NCBI RefSeq assembly: GCF_013426895.1
Contig: NZ_AP023174.1
Coordinates: 744,001-808,000 of the forward strand
Source: Paraburkholderia largidicola
GTDB taxonomy: Bacteria > Pseudomonadota > Gammaproteobacteria > Burkholderiales > Burkholderiaceae
Length of the DNA: 64,000 nt
Direction of reading: 5' to 3'
The notes beneath the pieces were generated by a model that ran no database searches, was not told the origin of the DNA, and was given only the letters and a program-made list of their open reading frames with translations. Position 1 is the first letter of the stretch. The number at the start of each line of letters is the position of its first letter. Both the position numbers and the translations under genes were made by a program. Shown here piece by piece: positions 17,860 to 25,830 of the stretch.

Positions 17860-17951
17860 CGTGATGAAGACAAGAGTGGCGGCGGGAAACGGCTGCGCGT
17901 GAGGGCGCGTCGTTCGAGCGTCGTTTGACATTCGCGGCAGGACGCACGCTA

Positions 17952-17979
17952 TAAAAAAGCCGCCTTCAGGGAGGCGGCT
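17952..17979 (-). terminator. Intrinsic terminator after tRNA-Gly
   Basis: On the minus strand AGCCGCC pairs with GGCGGCT and is followed by TTTTTTA. It lies about 70 nt downstream of tRNA-Gly and upstream of trmB, so it separates the two transcripts. Confidence 0.8.
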
Positions 17980-18045
17980 CTCACGCTGGCTTCTCCGCCT
18001 GATCTCTCCGCCAGTGCGTGCTGCGGCAGAGGGAGCGGCTGAAAG

Positions 18046-18119
18046 TGGAGCGGGCGATGGGAATCGAACCCACGGCTCTAGCTTGGGAAGCTAGGGTATT
18101 ACCATTATACGACGCCCGC
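18046..18119 (-). tRNA. gly tRNA: tRNA-Gly (anticodon CCC)
   Basis: The 74-nt sequence has a 7-bp acceptor stem GCGGGCG/CGCCCGC, discriminator T and encoded CCA. The anticodon stem CTAGC/GCTAG carries the loop TTCCCAA (anticodon CCC, reading GGG). The T-arm is GGGTTCGATTCCC. It resembles the enterobacterial GGG-reading glycine tRNA. It lies between yggT and trmB. Confidence 0.95.
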
Positions 18120-18197
18120 AGAGCGCGCTATTTTACGCGGTTTCGGCGGCTTTGGGCAAATCGCCGGATGCGCTGGGCATCCGGCGCACCCGTCCGT

Positions 18198-18761
18198 TCA
18201 GATGCCGAACAGCGTCAGCGACACGGCCGCGCGCGTCACGACCATCAGCAGCACCTGGACGATCACGAACAGCAGTATCGGCGAAAGATCGATGCCGCCC
18301 AGGCGCGGCATGATCTTGCGCAGCGGATCGAGAAACGGCGCCGTCAGCTGGTACAGGATCGGCATGGCGGGCGAACGCGGGTTGAGCCACGACAGCAGCG
18401 CCATCAGGATGGTCAACCAGATCAGCAGATTCAGCGCCCATTTGATCACGGTCAGCAGCGCGACGATCAGCAGCGACGGCATCAGCCCGAGCGGATCGAC
18501 GCCGACGATCGCGACCATCAGCACGACATACACGAGCGACGTAAGCAGCGTGGCGACGATGCTCGCCCAGTCGATCCCGCGCGTGCTGGGAATGATCTTG
18601 CGCAGCGGCAGCACGAGCCAGTTGGTCGCCTGCATCACCGCGCTCGACACCGGGTTGTACGGCTGCATGCGGATGAACTGGAGCCAGGCGCGCAGCAGCA
18701 GCGCCGCGCCGAACAGCGTGAAGATGGTATTGAGCAGAAAACGGGCGATATCGCCGAACAT
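18198..18761 (-). CDS. YggT family membrane protein
   Basis: A 187-residue inner-membrane protein made of two YggT repeats. Each repeat has a hydrophobic helix followed by a conserved block: first NPVSSAVMQATNWLVLPLRKIIPS, then LTAPFLDPLRKIMPRLGGIDLSP. Length matches E. coli YggT (about 188). The family is linked with cell division or osmotic tolerance, but no activity is established. The ATG at 18761 follows GGAAAGGA. It lies downstream of the EthD gene and upstream of tRNA-Gly on the same strand. Confidence 0.85.
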   Translation of the reverse strand: MFGDIARFLLNTIFTLFGAALLLRAWLQFIRMQPYNPVSSAVMQATNWLVLPLRKIIPSTRGIDWASIVATLLTSLVYVVLMVAIVGVDPLGLMPSLLIVALLTVIKWALNLLIWLTILMALLSWLNPRSPAMPILYQLTAPFLDPLRKIMPRLGGIDLSPILLFVIVQVLLMVVTRAAVSLTLFGI

Positions 18762-18898
18762 CGTGGGTCCTTTCCTTCAGAAAACGCCCCGTCGAGCGGG
18801 ACGCATGGCGCCGGCGGGCCGGCGGACGGCTGACAACATCGAGCGCGCGACGTGCATTGCGCGGCTCGCCAGAATGCTTGTGCGTGCCGGTCGCGGCG

Positions 18899-19219
18899 CT
18901 AGACCGTGACCTTGACTTCGCTGATCAGGATCTTGCCGTTGCCGCCGTCCGTGTAATTCGGAATGTCGGCGAGCAATGTGTCGCTGGCGGGTTTGAAGAC
19001 TTCATAAAACGCGTCGGCGGTATCGAACAGGAAATGCCCGGCCGCGACGAACGGCGGCGGCGAGCCCGGCGGCCCGGCGTTGATGCCGATGTCGACCGAC
19101 CAGCCCTTGAGCGCCGCGCCGAAGAGCTTCGCGGCGAGCGGCATGTGCGTGCCGCAGTAATAGTCGACGTCGAAACGTCCGCCTTCTCGATACGGATAGA
19201 GGATGCTGACCTTGATCAT
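18899..19219 (-). CDS. EthD family protein
   Basis: A 106-residue ferredoxin-like-fold protein. It starts MIKVSILYPYREGGRFDVDY and has the family HMPLAAKLFG motif. The C-terminal half contains AGHFLFDTADAFYEVF. EthD-type proteins often assist degradation of ethers or polyketide-like compounds, but most chromosomal copies have no known role. The ATG at 19219 has GAGAA about 6 nt upstream. It is co-directional with the DUF2520 gene (170-nt gap) and yggT. Confidence 0.8.
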   Translation of the reverse strand: MIKVSILYPYREGGRFDVDYYCGTHMPLAAKLFGAALKGWSVDIGINAGPPGSPPPFVAAGHFLFDTADAFYEVFKPASDTLLADIPNYTDGGNGKILISEVKVTV

Positions 19220-19389
19220 TGTGCGTTCTCGTCGATTGGTCGCGATGCGCAGGAAGGCGTCGTGCGCCTGCTGCGTATCGTTGCCCGCGTGGTGGTCCAG
19301 CGTTGCCGGCGGGCCATGCGTGCCGCCGCGCCCCGTAAGGGACGGCAGCCCTAACGGCCTGCTCATGCCGGACGTCACATTATCACGGC

Positions 19390-20328
19390 TTACTCGGCGC
19401 TTGCACCTTTCGCAGCGCCTTTGAGCGTGCGGGTCAGCGAGCGCTCGACCGCCGCGCCGATGGCGTCGACGGCGGCGGGCGGCGTCGCGCGCTGGCGTGC
19501 GAGCGCGACCGCTCGCCGCGACATCAGTCCGAACAGCGCGCCATGGTCGCCGCCCAGTTCTTCCATCAGCGACAGTTGCTTTTCCACCACGCCCAGGTCG
19601 CCGCGCGAAACCGGTCCCGCGAGCGCGTTGGCGAGCCCCCGATCGCGGGCCGTTTCGAGCGTGCCCGCCATCATCGGGAGCAGCGCGCGCAGCGTGTCGC
19701 GTTCGTCGAAGCCGAGCCTGCGCCACAGGTCGACGTTCTCAGCCAGATTGCATAAGGCGAAACTCGCGGCGTAGTGGGCCGCCGCGTGATACAGCAGCCG
19801 TCCGCCGGCGGGAATCGACAGCGGATGGCAGCGCAGCGCGGCGGCGAGTGCCATCAGCGCATCCTTGAGCGCGCCGTCGGCTTCGATCGTCACCGAGCAG
19901 CCGGCGATGCGATCGACATCTGTCAAATCGCCGCTGAACAGGTAAAGTGGGTGAAAACCGCCGATCGACGCACCTTGGTCCCGAGCCGGGGCAAGCAGTT
20001 CGACAGGTGACGCGCCGCTGCAATGCACGACGGCCCAGGCTTCCTTGCCGGGCGCCGCGCGGGCCGGAAACGCGAGTGTGTTCGCTGTCGAACCGATGCT
20101 GTCATCGGGGACGGTTAAAAAGAGTATGTCCGCCGACTCGACGGCCCGCTGAGGGTCGTCATACGCGGCGCAGGATTCGATCTGACTGGCGAGCTGCCGT
20201 GCCGATTCCGGCGTGCGGCTCGCAATGGCCGTGACGGGATATCCGGCGCGTGCGAAGCCGAGCGCAAGACAGCGCGCAATCCGGCCCGCGCCGACGAAGC
20301 CGAGGCGCGGCAAGGAGGGCTGGGACAT
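19390..20328 (-). CDS. Rossmann-fold and DUF2520 domain protein
   Basis: A 312-residue putative NAD(P)-dependent oxidoreductase. The dinucleotide site GFVGAGRIARCLALGFARAG lies near residue 10, and ADILFLTVPDDSIG covers the end of the Rossmann fold. A helical C-terminal domain (residues about 160-300) contains GGRLLYHAAAHYAASF, typical of DUF2520. The family resembles F420-dependent NADP reductases and ketol-acid-type dehydrogenases; no substrate is known. The ATG at 20328 has GGAGCAGGAA upstream; the longer frame adds residues with no Rossmann homology. Confidence 0.8.
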   Translation of the reverse strand: MSQPSLPRLGFVGAGRIARCLALGFARAGYPVTAIASRTPESARQLASQIESCAAYDDPQRAVESADILFLTVPDDSIGSTANTLAFPARAAPGKEAWAVVHCSGASPVELLAPARDQGASIGGFHPLYLFSGDLTDVDRIAGCSVTIEADGALKDALMALAAALRCHPLSIPAGGRLLYHAAAHYAASFALCNLAENVDLWRRLGFDERDTLRALLPMMAGTLETARDRGLANALAGPVSRGDLGVVEKQLSLMEELGGDHGALFGLMSRRAVALARQRATPPAAVDAIGAAVERSLTRTLKGAAKGASAE

Positions 20329-20594
20329 GGTTCCTGCTCCCGACGGGACTGAGGGCGGAAGCTGGAGTATCGCGCTCCAATAAATCCAGGGCGCGAACTG
20401 GCGGTTTTCGCAGGTGGTTTGGGCGCATGCAGACGCGCGTTTCGCGGTCAACTGATGCTTTCAGGGCCGCTCGCGAACGTGCGGGTGTGGCAACACGGGC
20501 AGACAGGCGCGAAAACTGCTTCAGCATTTCCGTAGGAGTGGATTGGCAGTCACCTTGGTTTTCAATGTCTCGCAGTCAGAATCGGGAGGTCACG

Positions 20595-20756
20595 ATGAGC
20601 ATCTTTGCTTACCGAAAGCACTTGCGGTTCCTCACGCATTCCCAACGCCGTCGCTGGTGGGATCAGAAGAAGCGCCTCACCCCACGGGTCAAGATCAGCG
20701 GCGCTTATGTGCCGCCTAACGTCACGCGCGAGTTCACGTACGTCAAAGTCGGTTGA
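20595..20756 (+). CDS. 53-residue basic protein, unknown function
   Basis: A short but well-supported gene: ATG at 20595 with GGGAGG 6 nt upstream, and an intrinsic terminator 25 nt after the stop. The product is rich in Arg, Lys and aromatic residues (AYRKHLRFLTHSQRRRWWDQ) and has no signal peptide or membrane helix. The basic, Trp-containing character would suit nucleic-acid or ribosome binding, but that is conjecture. I do not recognise the family. It is flanked by the DUF2520 gene, on the opposite strand, and the secreted protein at 21149. Confidence 0.6.
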   Translation: MSIFAYRKHLRFLTHSQRRRWWDQKKRLTPRVKISGAYVPPNVTREFTYVKVG

Positions 20757-20780
20757 CGCCCGTTTCATCTCCGATCACGA

Positions 20781-20809
20781 AACGCCCGGCCACGCGCCGG
20801 GCGTTTTTC
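20781..20809 (+). terminator. Intrinsic terminator after the 53-residue gene
   Basis: ACGCCCGGC pairs with GCCGGGCGT around CACGC, followed by TTTT. It gives the 20595 gene a discrete transcript. Confidence 0.85.
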
Positions 20810-21148
20810 ATTTGTGCGGCGCGTCTCGTTCAGCAGCGTGCTGATGCGCGCCAGCAACGCCAGTCGTGGAATTTGTAAATAAACATTACCGAAGCACGCG
20901 AAGCCCGGCGGACAACGGCGGTCAGGACGTCCGATTCGCATGGGATCGGCGGCCAAGCCCTTGATTTTGCCAATGATCCGCATCATCTGACCAATGTGTA
21001 ATGAACGCCGACTGACGAATCGCTTTACGGCAATTGCAATTTGCAACAAATGCAGACAACGGCGTGCAGGCTTTTTCGTTACATTGAACTCAGAGCATGT
21101 CCGTCATGCGACCCGGTCGTGGTGGCCGAGCCGCCAGGAGAAATACAA
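20810..21148. other. Gene-free stretch before the Pro/Tyr-rich secreted protein
   Basis: About 340 bases with no convincing gene. The composition is mixed, with AT-richer patches (TTTGTAAATAAACATTACC and CAATTGCAATTTGCAAC) that could hold the promoter of the gene at 21149. No repeat, RNA gene or clear -35/-10 pair was found. Confidence 0.4.
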
Positions 21149-21436
21149 GTGAAGAAGATCGTTCCGTTTATCGCTGCCGCCGCACTCGGGGTGGGTATGA
21201 CCACTGCGGCGCAGGCTCATGTGTCCGTTGGCATCGGCATTGGCGTTCCTGTCGCACCCGCTTATCCCGTCTATGCCGCGCCGCCGCCCGCGTACTACGC
21301 GCCGCCGCCTCCGCCTGTGGTGTATGCACCGCCGCCCGTGGTCTATGCGCCGCCTGTCGTAGTCGGCGGGTATTACGGCTATCACCGGCCTTATTACCAT
21401 CACGGCTATTACGGCCGTCCGTACTATCGCTATTGA
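21149..21436 (+). CDS. Secreted Pro/Tyr/His-rich small protein
   Basis: A 95-residue exported protein. The start is a GTG at 21149 with AGGAG about 9 nt upstream; the following VKKIVPFIAAAALGVG and TTAAQA-HV form a clear signal peptide. The mature part has VSVGIGIGVPV, then repeats of YAPPP and VVYAPP, and ends in a Tyr/His/Gly-rich tail (YHRPYYHHGYYGRPYYRY). Similar proteins are common in Burkholderiaceae and are sometimes labelled virulence factors without proof. The tail could bind metals or associate with the envelope. A hairpin follows. Confidence 0.65.
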   Translation: MKKIVPFIAAAALGVGMTTAAQAHVSVGIGIGVPVAPAYPVYAAPPPAYYAPPPPPVVYAPPPVVYAPPVVVGGYYGYHRPYYHHGYYGRPYYRY

Positions 21437-21480
21437 TGTTCTGGCTGCGTAGCGTTCAGGCGCTACGCGAGTCGAATCGA

Positions 21481-21522
21481 AAAACGGCGCAACGCCGGCA
21501 TATCGCCGCGTTGCGCCGTTTG
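21481..21522. terminator. Hairpin between convergent genes at 21149 and 21561
   Basis: AAACGGCGCAACG pairs with CGTTGCGCCGTTT around a 14-nt loop. The stem is long but the U-tract is weak on both sides. Its place between convergent genes suggests termination. Confidence 0.55.
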
Positions 21523-21560
21523 CATTTCGCGGGCCGATCGACTCGCGGGTGCGGCTTCTG

Positions 21561-22238
21561 TCAGTTCGCCGCGTGGGCCGTCTGCACGATCAGATCGTGG
21601 TAGCCGTTGGCAATCACGCTGTACGAGAAATAAGCGAACAGCAGTGCGGATAGCACGTGACAGAGGCGCAGCAGACTTGTGCCCGCGCGTTTGCGTCCGT
21701 GGCTCGCGAGGCCGCAGATAAACAGCGTCCAGCACAATCCGCCGAGAAAAAAGCCGCCGAGGAACACGGGCGCAGTCGTCACCGTCGTTGCGCCAGCCTT
21801 GGCGATCAGCGCGCCGCCGACAGCAGCGAACCACAGGATAGCGCTCGGCGACGAGACGGCGAGCAGCACGCCACGCAGGAAGCTGCGCGTCGGATCGAGA
21901 TGCGGCGTCGACGCGTCGGCTTCGCCTTCGACGGGTGGTGCCGAGGCCGGAACCAGCGCCTCGCGCGCCATCTTCCATGTCAGAAAAAGCAGGATCGCCG
22001 CGCCGCCGATCCATACGACCCAGCGCACCGATTCGAATTGCAGCAGCGCAGCCATGCCCGCGAGCGCGAGCGCCGCATAGATGAGATCGCCGACACAGGA
22101 GCCGAGGCCGAGCCAGAATCCGGGCCTGAAGCCGTGTGACAACGTCAGCGAGATGATCGCGACGTTGACGAGACCGATATCGAGGCACAACGACAACGAC
22201 AGAAAAAAACCGTCCGACAACATCGACAAGCTACGCAT
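21561..22238 (-). CDS. LysE family translocator
   Basis: A 225-residue membrane protein with about six helices. It begins with a hydrophobic segment containing LCLDIGLVNVAII and the family-typical GFRPGFWLGLGSCVGDLIYA. A second conserved region reads FLRGVLLAVSSPSAILWF. LysE/RhtB proteins export amino acids or related solutes; the substrate cannot be read from the sequence. The loop near residues 100-117 is acidic and variable. The start is ATG 22238, but ATG 22223 is equally possible because neither has a strong ribosome site. Confidence 0.8.
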   Translation of the reverse strand: MRSLSMLSDGFFLSLSLCLDIGLVNVAIISLTLSHGFRPGFWLGLGSCVGDLIYAALALAGMAALLQFESVRWVVWIGGAAILLFLTWKMAREALVPASAPPVEGEADASTPHLDPTRSFLRGVLLAVSSPSAILWFAAVGGALIAKAGATTVTTAPVFLGGFFLGGLCWTLFICGLASHGRKRAGTSLLRLCHVLSALLFAYFSYSVIANGYHDLIVQTAHAAN

Positions 22239-22284
22239 CTGTCCAACCGTGTTGATGATTTATTGTTATTGAAACCTGCGCGAC

Positions 22285-23862
22285 TCACAGGCCGAGTTCG
22301 TTCCACAAGCCGTCGATGCGCGTCTTGACGGCATCGTCCATCACGATCGGCCGGCCCCATTCGCGGTCGGTTTCACCGGGCCATTTATTGGTCGCGTCGA
22401 GTCCCATCTTCGAGCCGAGACCCGCGACGGGCGACGCGAAATCCAGATAGTCGATCGGCGTTCGATCGACCAGCACGGTATCGCGCGTCGGGTCGATGCG
22501 CGTCGTGATCGCCCAGATCACTTCCTTCCAGTCGCGAATGTTGACGTCTTCATCCACGACGACGATGAACTTCGTATACATGAACTGCCGCAGGAAGCTC
22601 CACACGCCGAACATCACGCGTTTCGCGTGGCCCGGATAGCTCTTCTTCATCTGCACGATGGCCATCCGGTAGCTGCAGCCTTCAGGCGGTAAATAGAAGT
22701 CCGTGATCTCGGTGAACTGCTTCTGCAGCAGCGGCACGAACACCTCGTTCAGCGCGACGCCGAGCACGGCGGGTTCATCGGGCGGCTTGCCCGTGTAGGT
22801 GGAGTGATAGATCGCGTCGCGGCGCATCGTGATGCGCTCGATCGTGAAGACAGGGAACCACTCCTGCTCGTTGTAGTAGCCGGTGTGGTCGCCGTATGGG
22901 CCTTCGAGCGCGTGCTCGTAAGCGGCGCTCGCGCTTTTCGACGGACGCGGCGGTGCGCCATCGGGCGCCGGTGCCGGCGTGCCTTCCTGTGGGTAGATGA
23001 AGCCTTCCAGCACGATCTCCGCGCGCGCCGGCACCTGCAGCGTGTCGACGCCGGGCGTGATGCACTTCGCCAGCTCGGTGCGCCCGCCGCGCAGCAGGCC
23101 GGCGAACTGGTATTCGGACAGCGTGTCGGGCACGGGGGTCACCGCGCCCAGGATCGTCGCCGGATCGGCGCCGAGCACCACGGCAACGGGATACGGCTTG
23201 CCGGGGTTCTTCAGCGCGAACTCGCGGAAGTCGAGCGCGCCGCCGCGATGCGCGAGCCAGCGCATGATGACCTTGTTACGCCCGATCACCTGTTGACGAT
23301 AGATGCCGAGGTTCTGCCGCGTCTTGTTTGGGCCGCGCGTGACTGTGAGACCCCAGGTGATCAGCGGACCCGCGTCGCCGGGCCAGCAGGTCTGGATGGG
23401 CAGCTTCGCGAGATCGACGTCGTTGCCTTCCCAGACGATTTCCTGGCAGGGCGGGGCGTTCACCGTCTTCGGCGCCATGTCCCACACCGCCTTCGCAAGC
23501 GACAGCAGCTTGCCCGCGTCCTTGAGGCCCTTGGGCGGCTCCGGCTCCTTCAGCGCGGACAGCAGACGCCCGACATCGCGCAGCGACTCCAGCGCCGCGC
23601 TGTCGCTGTCGGCGGCGCCTTGTACGGCGGAATCGATGCCCATGCCGAGCGCGACGCGCCGCGGCGTGCCGAACAGATTGCCGAGCACCGGGAACGCATG
23701 CGTCTGCTTCGACTCGAACAGCAGCGCGGGGCCGCCTGCGCGCAGCACGCGATCGCACAGTTCGGTCATTTCCAGGATAGGTGACACGTTTTGCGAGATA
23801 CGGCGCAGTTCGCCGAGCGATTCGAGGCGGCTTGCGAAGTCGCGCAGGTCTTTGTATTTCAT
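22285..23862 (-). CDS. ubiD: 4-hydroxy-3-polyprenylbenzoate decarboxylase
   Basis: Prenylated-FMN-dependent decarboxylase of ubiquinone synthesis. The 525-residue protein starts [19 protein letters not shown], as UbiD does. It shows [19 protein letters not shown] and the catalytic region [19 protein letters not shown], which holds the acidic residues that bind prFMN/Mn, then [15 protein letters not shown] near the C-terminus. The ATG at 23862 is set by family alignment; the longer frame adds no homology. The UbiX flavin prenyltransferase is not in the window. A PA/Asp-rich insertion ([13 protein letters not shown]) lies near residue 320. Confidence 0.93.
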   Translation of the reverse strand: MKYKDLRDFASRLESLGELRRISQNVSPILEMTELCDRVLRAGGPALLFESKQTHAFPVLGNLFGTPRRVALGMGIDSAVQGAADSDSAALESLRDVGRLLSALKEPEPPKGLKDAGKLLSLAKAVWDMAPKTVNAPPCQEIVWEGNDVDLAKLPIQTCWPGDAGPLITWGLTVTRGPNKTRQNLGIYRQQVIGRNKVIMRWLAHRGGALDFREFALKNPGKPYPVAVVLGADPATILGAVTPVPDTLSEYQFAGLLRGGRTELAKCITPGVDTLQVPARAEIVLEGFIYPQEGTPAPAPDGAPPRPSKSASAAYEHALEGPYGDHTGYYNEQEWFPVFTIERITMRRDAIYHSTYTGKPPDEPAVLGVALNEVFVPLLQKQFTEITDFYLPPEGCSYRMAIVQMKKSYPGHAKRVMFGVWSFLRQFMYTKFIVVVDEDVNIRDWKEVIWAITTRIDPTRDTVLVDRTPIDYLDFASPVAGLGSKMGLDATNKWPGETDREWGRPIVMDDAVKTRIDGLWNELGL

Positions 23863-24090
23863 CGGTCCGGTCTGGCAGCCGCGAAGCGGCCATGCAAGGG
23901 CTGAAAACGGTGGCGAAGCGGGCGGCGCGGTGACGATCAACCGACCAACAAGCGGCCCGAACGGATTGTCGATTTTACCTGCGTTAGGAAGCGCACGTTG
24001 AATACCGAAATTGTCAATCGGCTGGAAAGGCCCTTGTGCAGGGGGATTGAGTGCGCTGAACAGTGTTCATTATTACAATTGGTTATAGAT

Positions 24091-24134
24091 TTGACATCCT
24101 ATAGTGTTGACGATCTATAAAACCCTGCTAGAAT
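24091..24134 (+). promoter_or_regulatory. Two overlapping sigma70-type promoters of the RNA/leader upstream of the lytic transglycosylase
   Basis: TTGACA (24091-24096) is followed after 17 nt by TCTATA. TTGACG (24107-24112) is followed after 16 nt by TAGAAT (24129-24134). The second pair predicts a start near 24141. The surrounding 80 bp is AT-rich. Confidence 0.6.
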
Positions 24135-24140
24135 CCGGTC

Positions 24141-24275
24141 ACATTGGTTGCAGGGAATTGATAGTTTTTACCACCGTCCCCCGGTCCTTCAGACGCTACG
24201 CGTCGCTCTTACCGCCCCTGCTCGGTATTGACGGTCAAATGTAGTCTCCACCAGCGCATTTCGACGCTGGTTTTT
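24141..24275 (+). ncRNA. Candidate structured RNA ending in an intrinsic terminator
   Basis: From the predicted start near 24141, the RNA folds into an outer stem ACCGTC/GACGGT (24173-24178 with 24230-24235). This encloses two hairpins, GACGC/GCGTC (24192-24204) and TACCG/CGGTA (24210-24227, loop CCCCTGCT). Downstream, ACCAGCG/CGCTGGT (24250-24271) runs into TTTTT, a textbook terminator. This gives an RNA of about 135 nt with a three-way junction. It may be a small RNA or a regulated leader of the gene at 24477. It does not look like 6S, SRP or tmRNA. Folding was done by eye. Confidence 0.5.
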
Positions 24276-24476
24276 CGCGTGGGAGCCATCGTGTGCGTGC
24301 TTTTTTGGCATGCAGGCGGTTCTTTTCGAGATTTTGGCTCCCCAACGGTACTTTTTGCCGTTTCCCGACGTCGTTGTCGCCTTAACCAGAGCAGGCGGCG
24401 TCTTGGCTCTTTCGAACAGCAGTCCAGCCGGTCGTTTTTACGGTGTTCGCAAGATCCAGCAACATGGGAGATCTGA
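24276..24476 (+). other. Untranslated stretch between the candidate RNA and the lytic transglycosylase
   Basis: Read-through or a second promoter would make this a 5' leader of the next gene. It is T-rich in places. An 82-codon frame at 24228-24476 lacks a ribosome site and homology, so I do not call it. No further strong hairpin or promoter was found. Confidence 0.4.
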
Positions 24477-25685
24477 ATGAACGCCTGGTTATCGTGGCGT
24501 CCCAACGAGCGGATCGCGCAAGTCATGCGCGGCGCGCTGCGTCAAGGGACGCGTGTAAGTCATCATCTTTTCAGCGTGGTTGGCGGGTTCGCAGTTCTGT
24601 TCGCGCTCACGCTGTGGCTGATGCCGAGCTGGCGCCTGACGCTGGCAACGCGGCTGATGCCCTTCATCACGGCCGCCGTGCAGGCTGGCCCCGCCCGTCT
24701 GCTTCAGGGCAACCCGCTGCCGTCGTTCGCGCCGCCACAGCGTAGCAACCCGGCACCGCAAGACGATACGCTGTCGAGCTCGTCCATTTCGTCGAGCCCG
24801 ACGGACAACCCCAACACGGCGGCTGCCGCCGCTGACGCCGGCTACAACGTCGCCAGCGGCAACAACAGCTTCACCGCTCCGTCCGGCTCGGGTGTGAGCA
24901 CGGGGCTTTCGTCGGCTGCGCTCAACGGTCTCGATCCGCGGACGCTGCCCAGCGTCGGCACGATTGCTTCGATGATTCCGTCGCAACGCGTGTCGCCTGA
25001 CGCCCGTGACGACCGCGTGCTGGTTTCCACCCGCGAGCAGGACCTCGTCGCGACGTTCATCGCGCGGCGCTACCGCGTCGCTCAGGAGCCCGTCAGCGAG
25101 CTCGTGAAGGCGGCATTCGACACCGGCCGCGAAGTCGGCCTCGATCCGTTGCTGCTGCTCGCCGTGATGGCGATCGAGTCGGGCTTCAACCCGTACGCGG
25201 AAAGCGGCGTCGGCGCGAAGGGCCTGATGCAGGTGATGTCGACGGTTCACTCGGACAAGTTCCGGTACTTCGGCGGCCAGAACGCGGCGCTCGAACCGCT
25301 CGCGAACATCAAGGTCGGCGCGATCGTGCTGAAGGATTGCATCGCGCGCGGCGGTTCGCTGCCGGGCGGTCTGCGCCTGTACGTCGGCTCGACGTCGCAG
25401 GACGACGGCGGCTATGGCGCGAAGGTGATGGCCGAGCGCACGCGTTTGCGCGATATCGCACGCGGCCGCAAGGTGCCGATCAACTCGCCGCAGGCTCCGT
25501 CGACGGTGACGGCTTCGACGTCTACGTCCACAGCAGCGGCGTCGAATGGTGCGAACAAGCGCGTGCAGATGACGCTCGACGGCCATCCGCTGAGCGCGGC
25601 AACGCCGGCGAAGGGCGCGGAGCAGGATGACGCGAGCGCAAACGCGGTGAAGCACGTGGCGCAGCAGCCTGAACTGGGCGCCTGA
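24477..25685 (+). CDS. Membrane-anchored lytic transglycosylase
   Basis: Cleaves the peptidoglycan glycan strand to 1,6-anhydromuramoyl ends in the periplasm. The 402-residue protein has one N-terminal helix (about 30-52, GGFAVLFALTLWLMPSW). A low-complexity Ser/Asn/Ala linker runs to about residue 190. An SLT domain follows, with the catalytic Glu in MAIESGFNPYAES (about residue 234), then GVGAKGLMQVMSTV and a late YVGST. The Ser/Thr/Ala-rich tail is unstructured. The ATG at 24477 has GGGAG 7 nt upstream. It lies downstream of the candidate structured RNA, suggesting leader control. Confidence 0.85.
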   Translation: MNAWLSWRPNERIAQVMRGALRQGTRVSHHLFSVVGGFAVLFALTLWLMPSWRLTLATRLMPFITAAVQAGPARLLQGNPLPSFAPPQRSNPAPQDDTLSSSSISSSPTDNPNTAAAAADAGYNVASGNNSFTAPSGSGVSTGLSSAALNGLDPRTLPSVGTIASMIPSQRVSPDARDDRVLVSTREQDLVATFIARRYRVAQEPVSELVKAAFDTGREVGLDPLLLLAVMAIESGFNPYAESGVGAKGLMQVMSTVHSDKFRYFGGQNAALEPLANIKVGAIVLKDCIARGGSLPGGLRLYVGSTSQDDGGYGAKVMAERTRLRDIARGRKVPINSPQAPSTVTASTSTSTAAASNGANKRVQMTLDGHPLSAATPAKGAEQDDASANAVKHVAQQPELGA

Positions 25686-25711
25686 TCGCGCTTGGATTTG
25701 CAGATTGTGTA

Positions 25712-25747
25712 AAAGAAAAAGGGCACCTTCGGGTGCCCTTTTTCTTT
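25712..25747. terminator. Perfect bidirectional terminator
   Basis: A 16-bp perfect stem (AAAGAAAAAGGGCACC with its complement) around a TTCG tetraloop. It lies between the convergent lytic transglycosylase and aminotransferase genes and has A and T tracts on both sides. Confidence 0.95.
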
Positions 25748-25830
25748 GGGGTGGCGGTTTTTCCTACGACTTGAGGCTAGTTTTCCGGCGGCGCCGCGGC
25801 GGCAATCGCCGCCGCGTCAGCCCCCGCGAC

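Noticed and set aside
24228-24476. An 82-codon frame between the candidate RNA and the lytic transglycosylase
   Set aside because: No ribosome site, no recognisable motif, and it overlaps the terminator hairpin.
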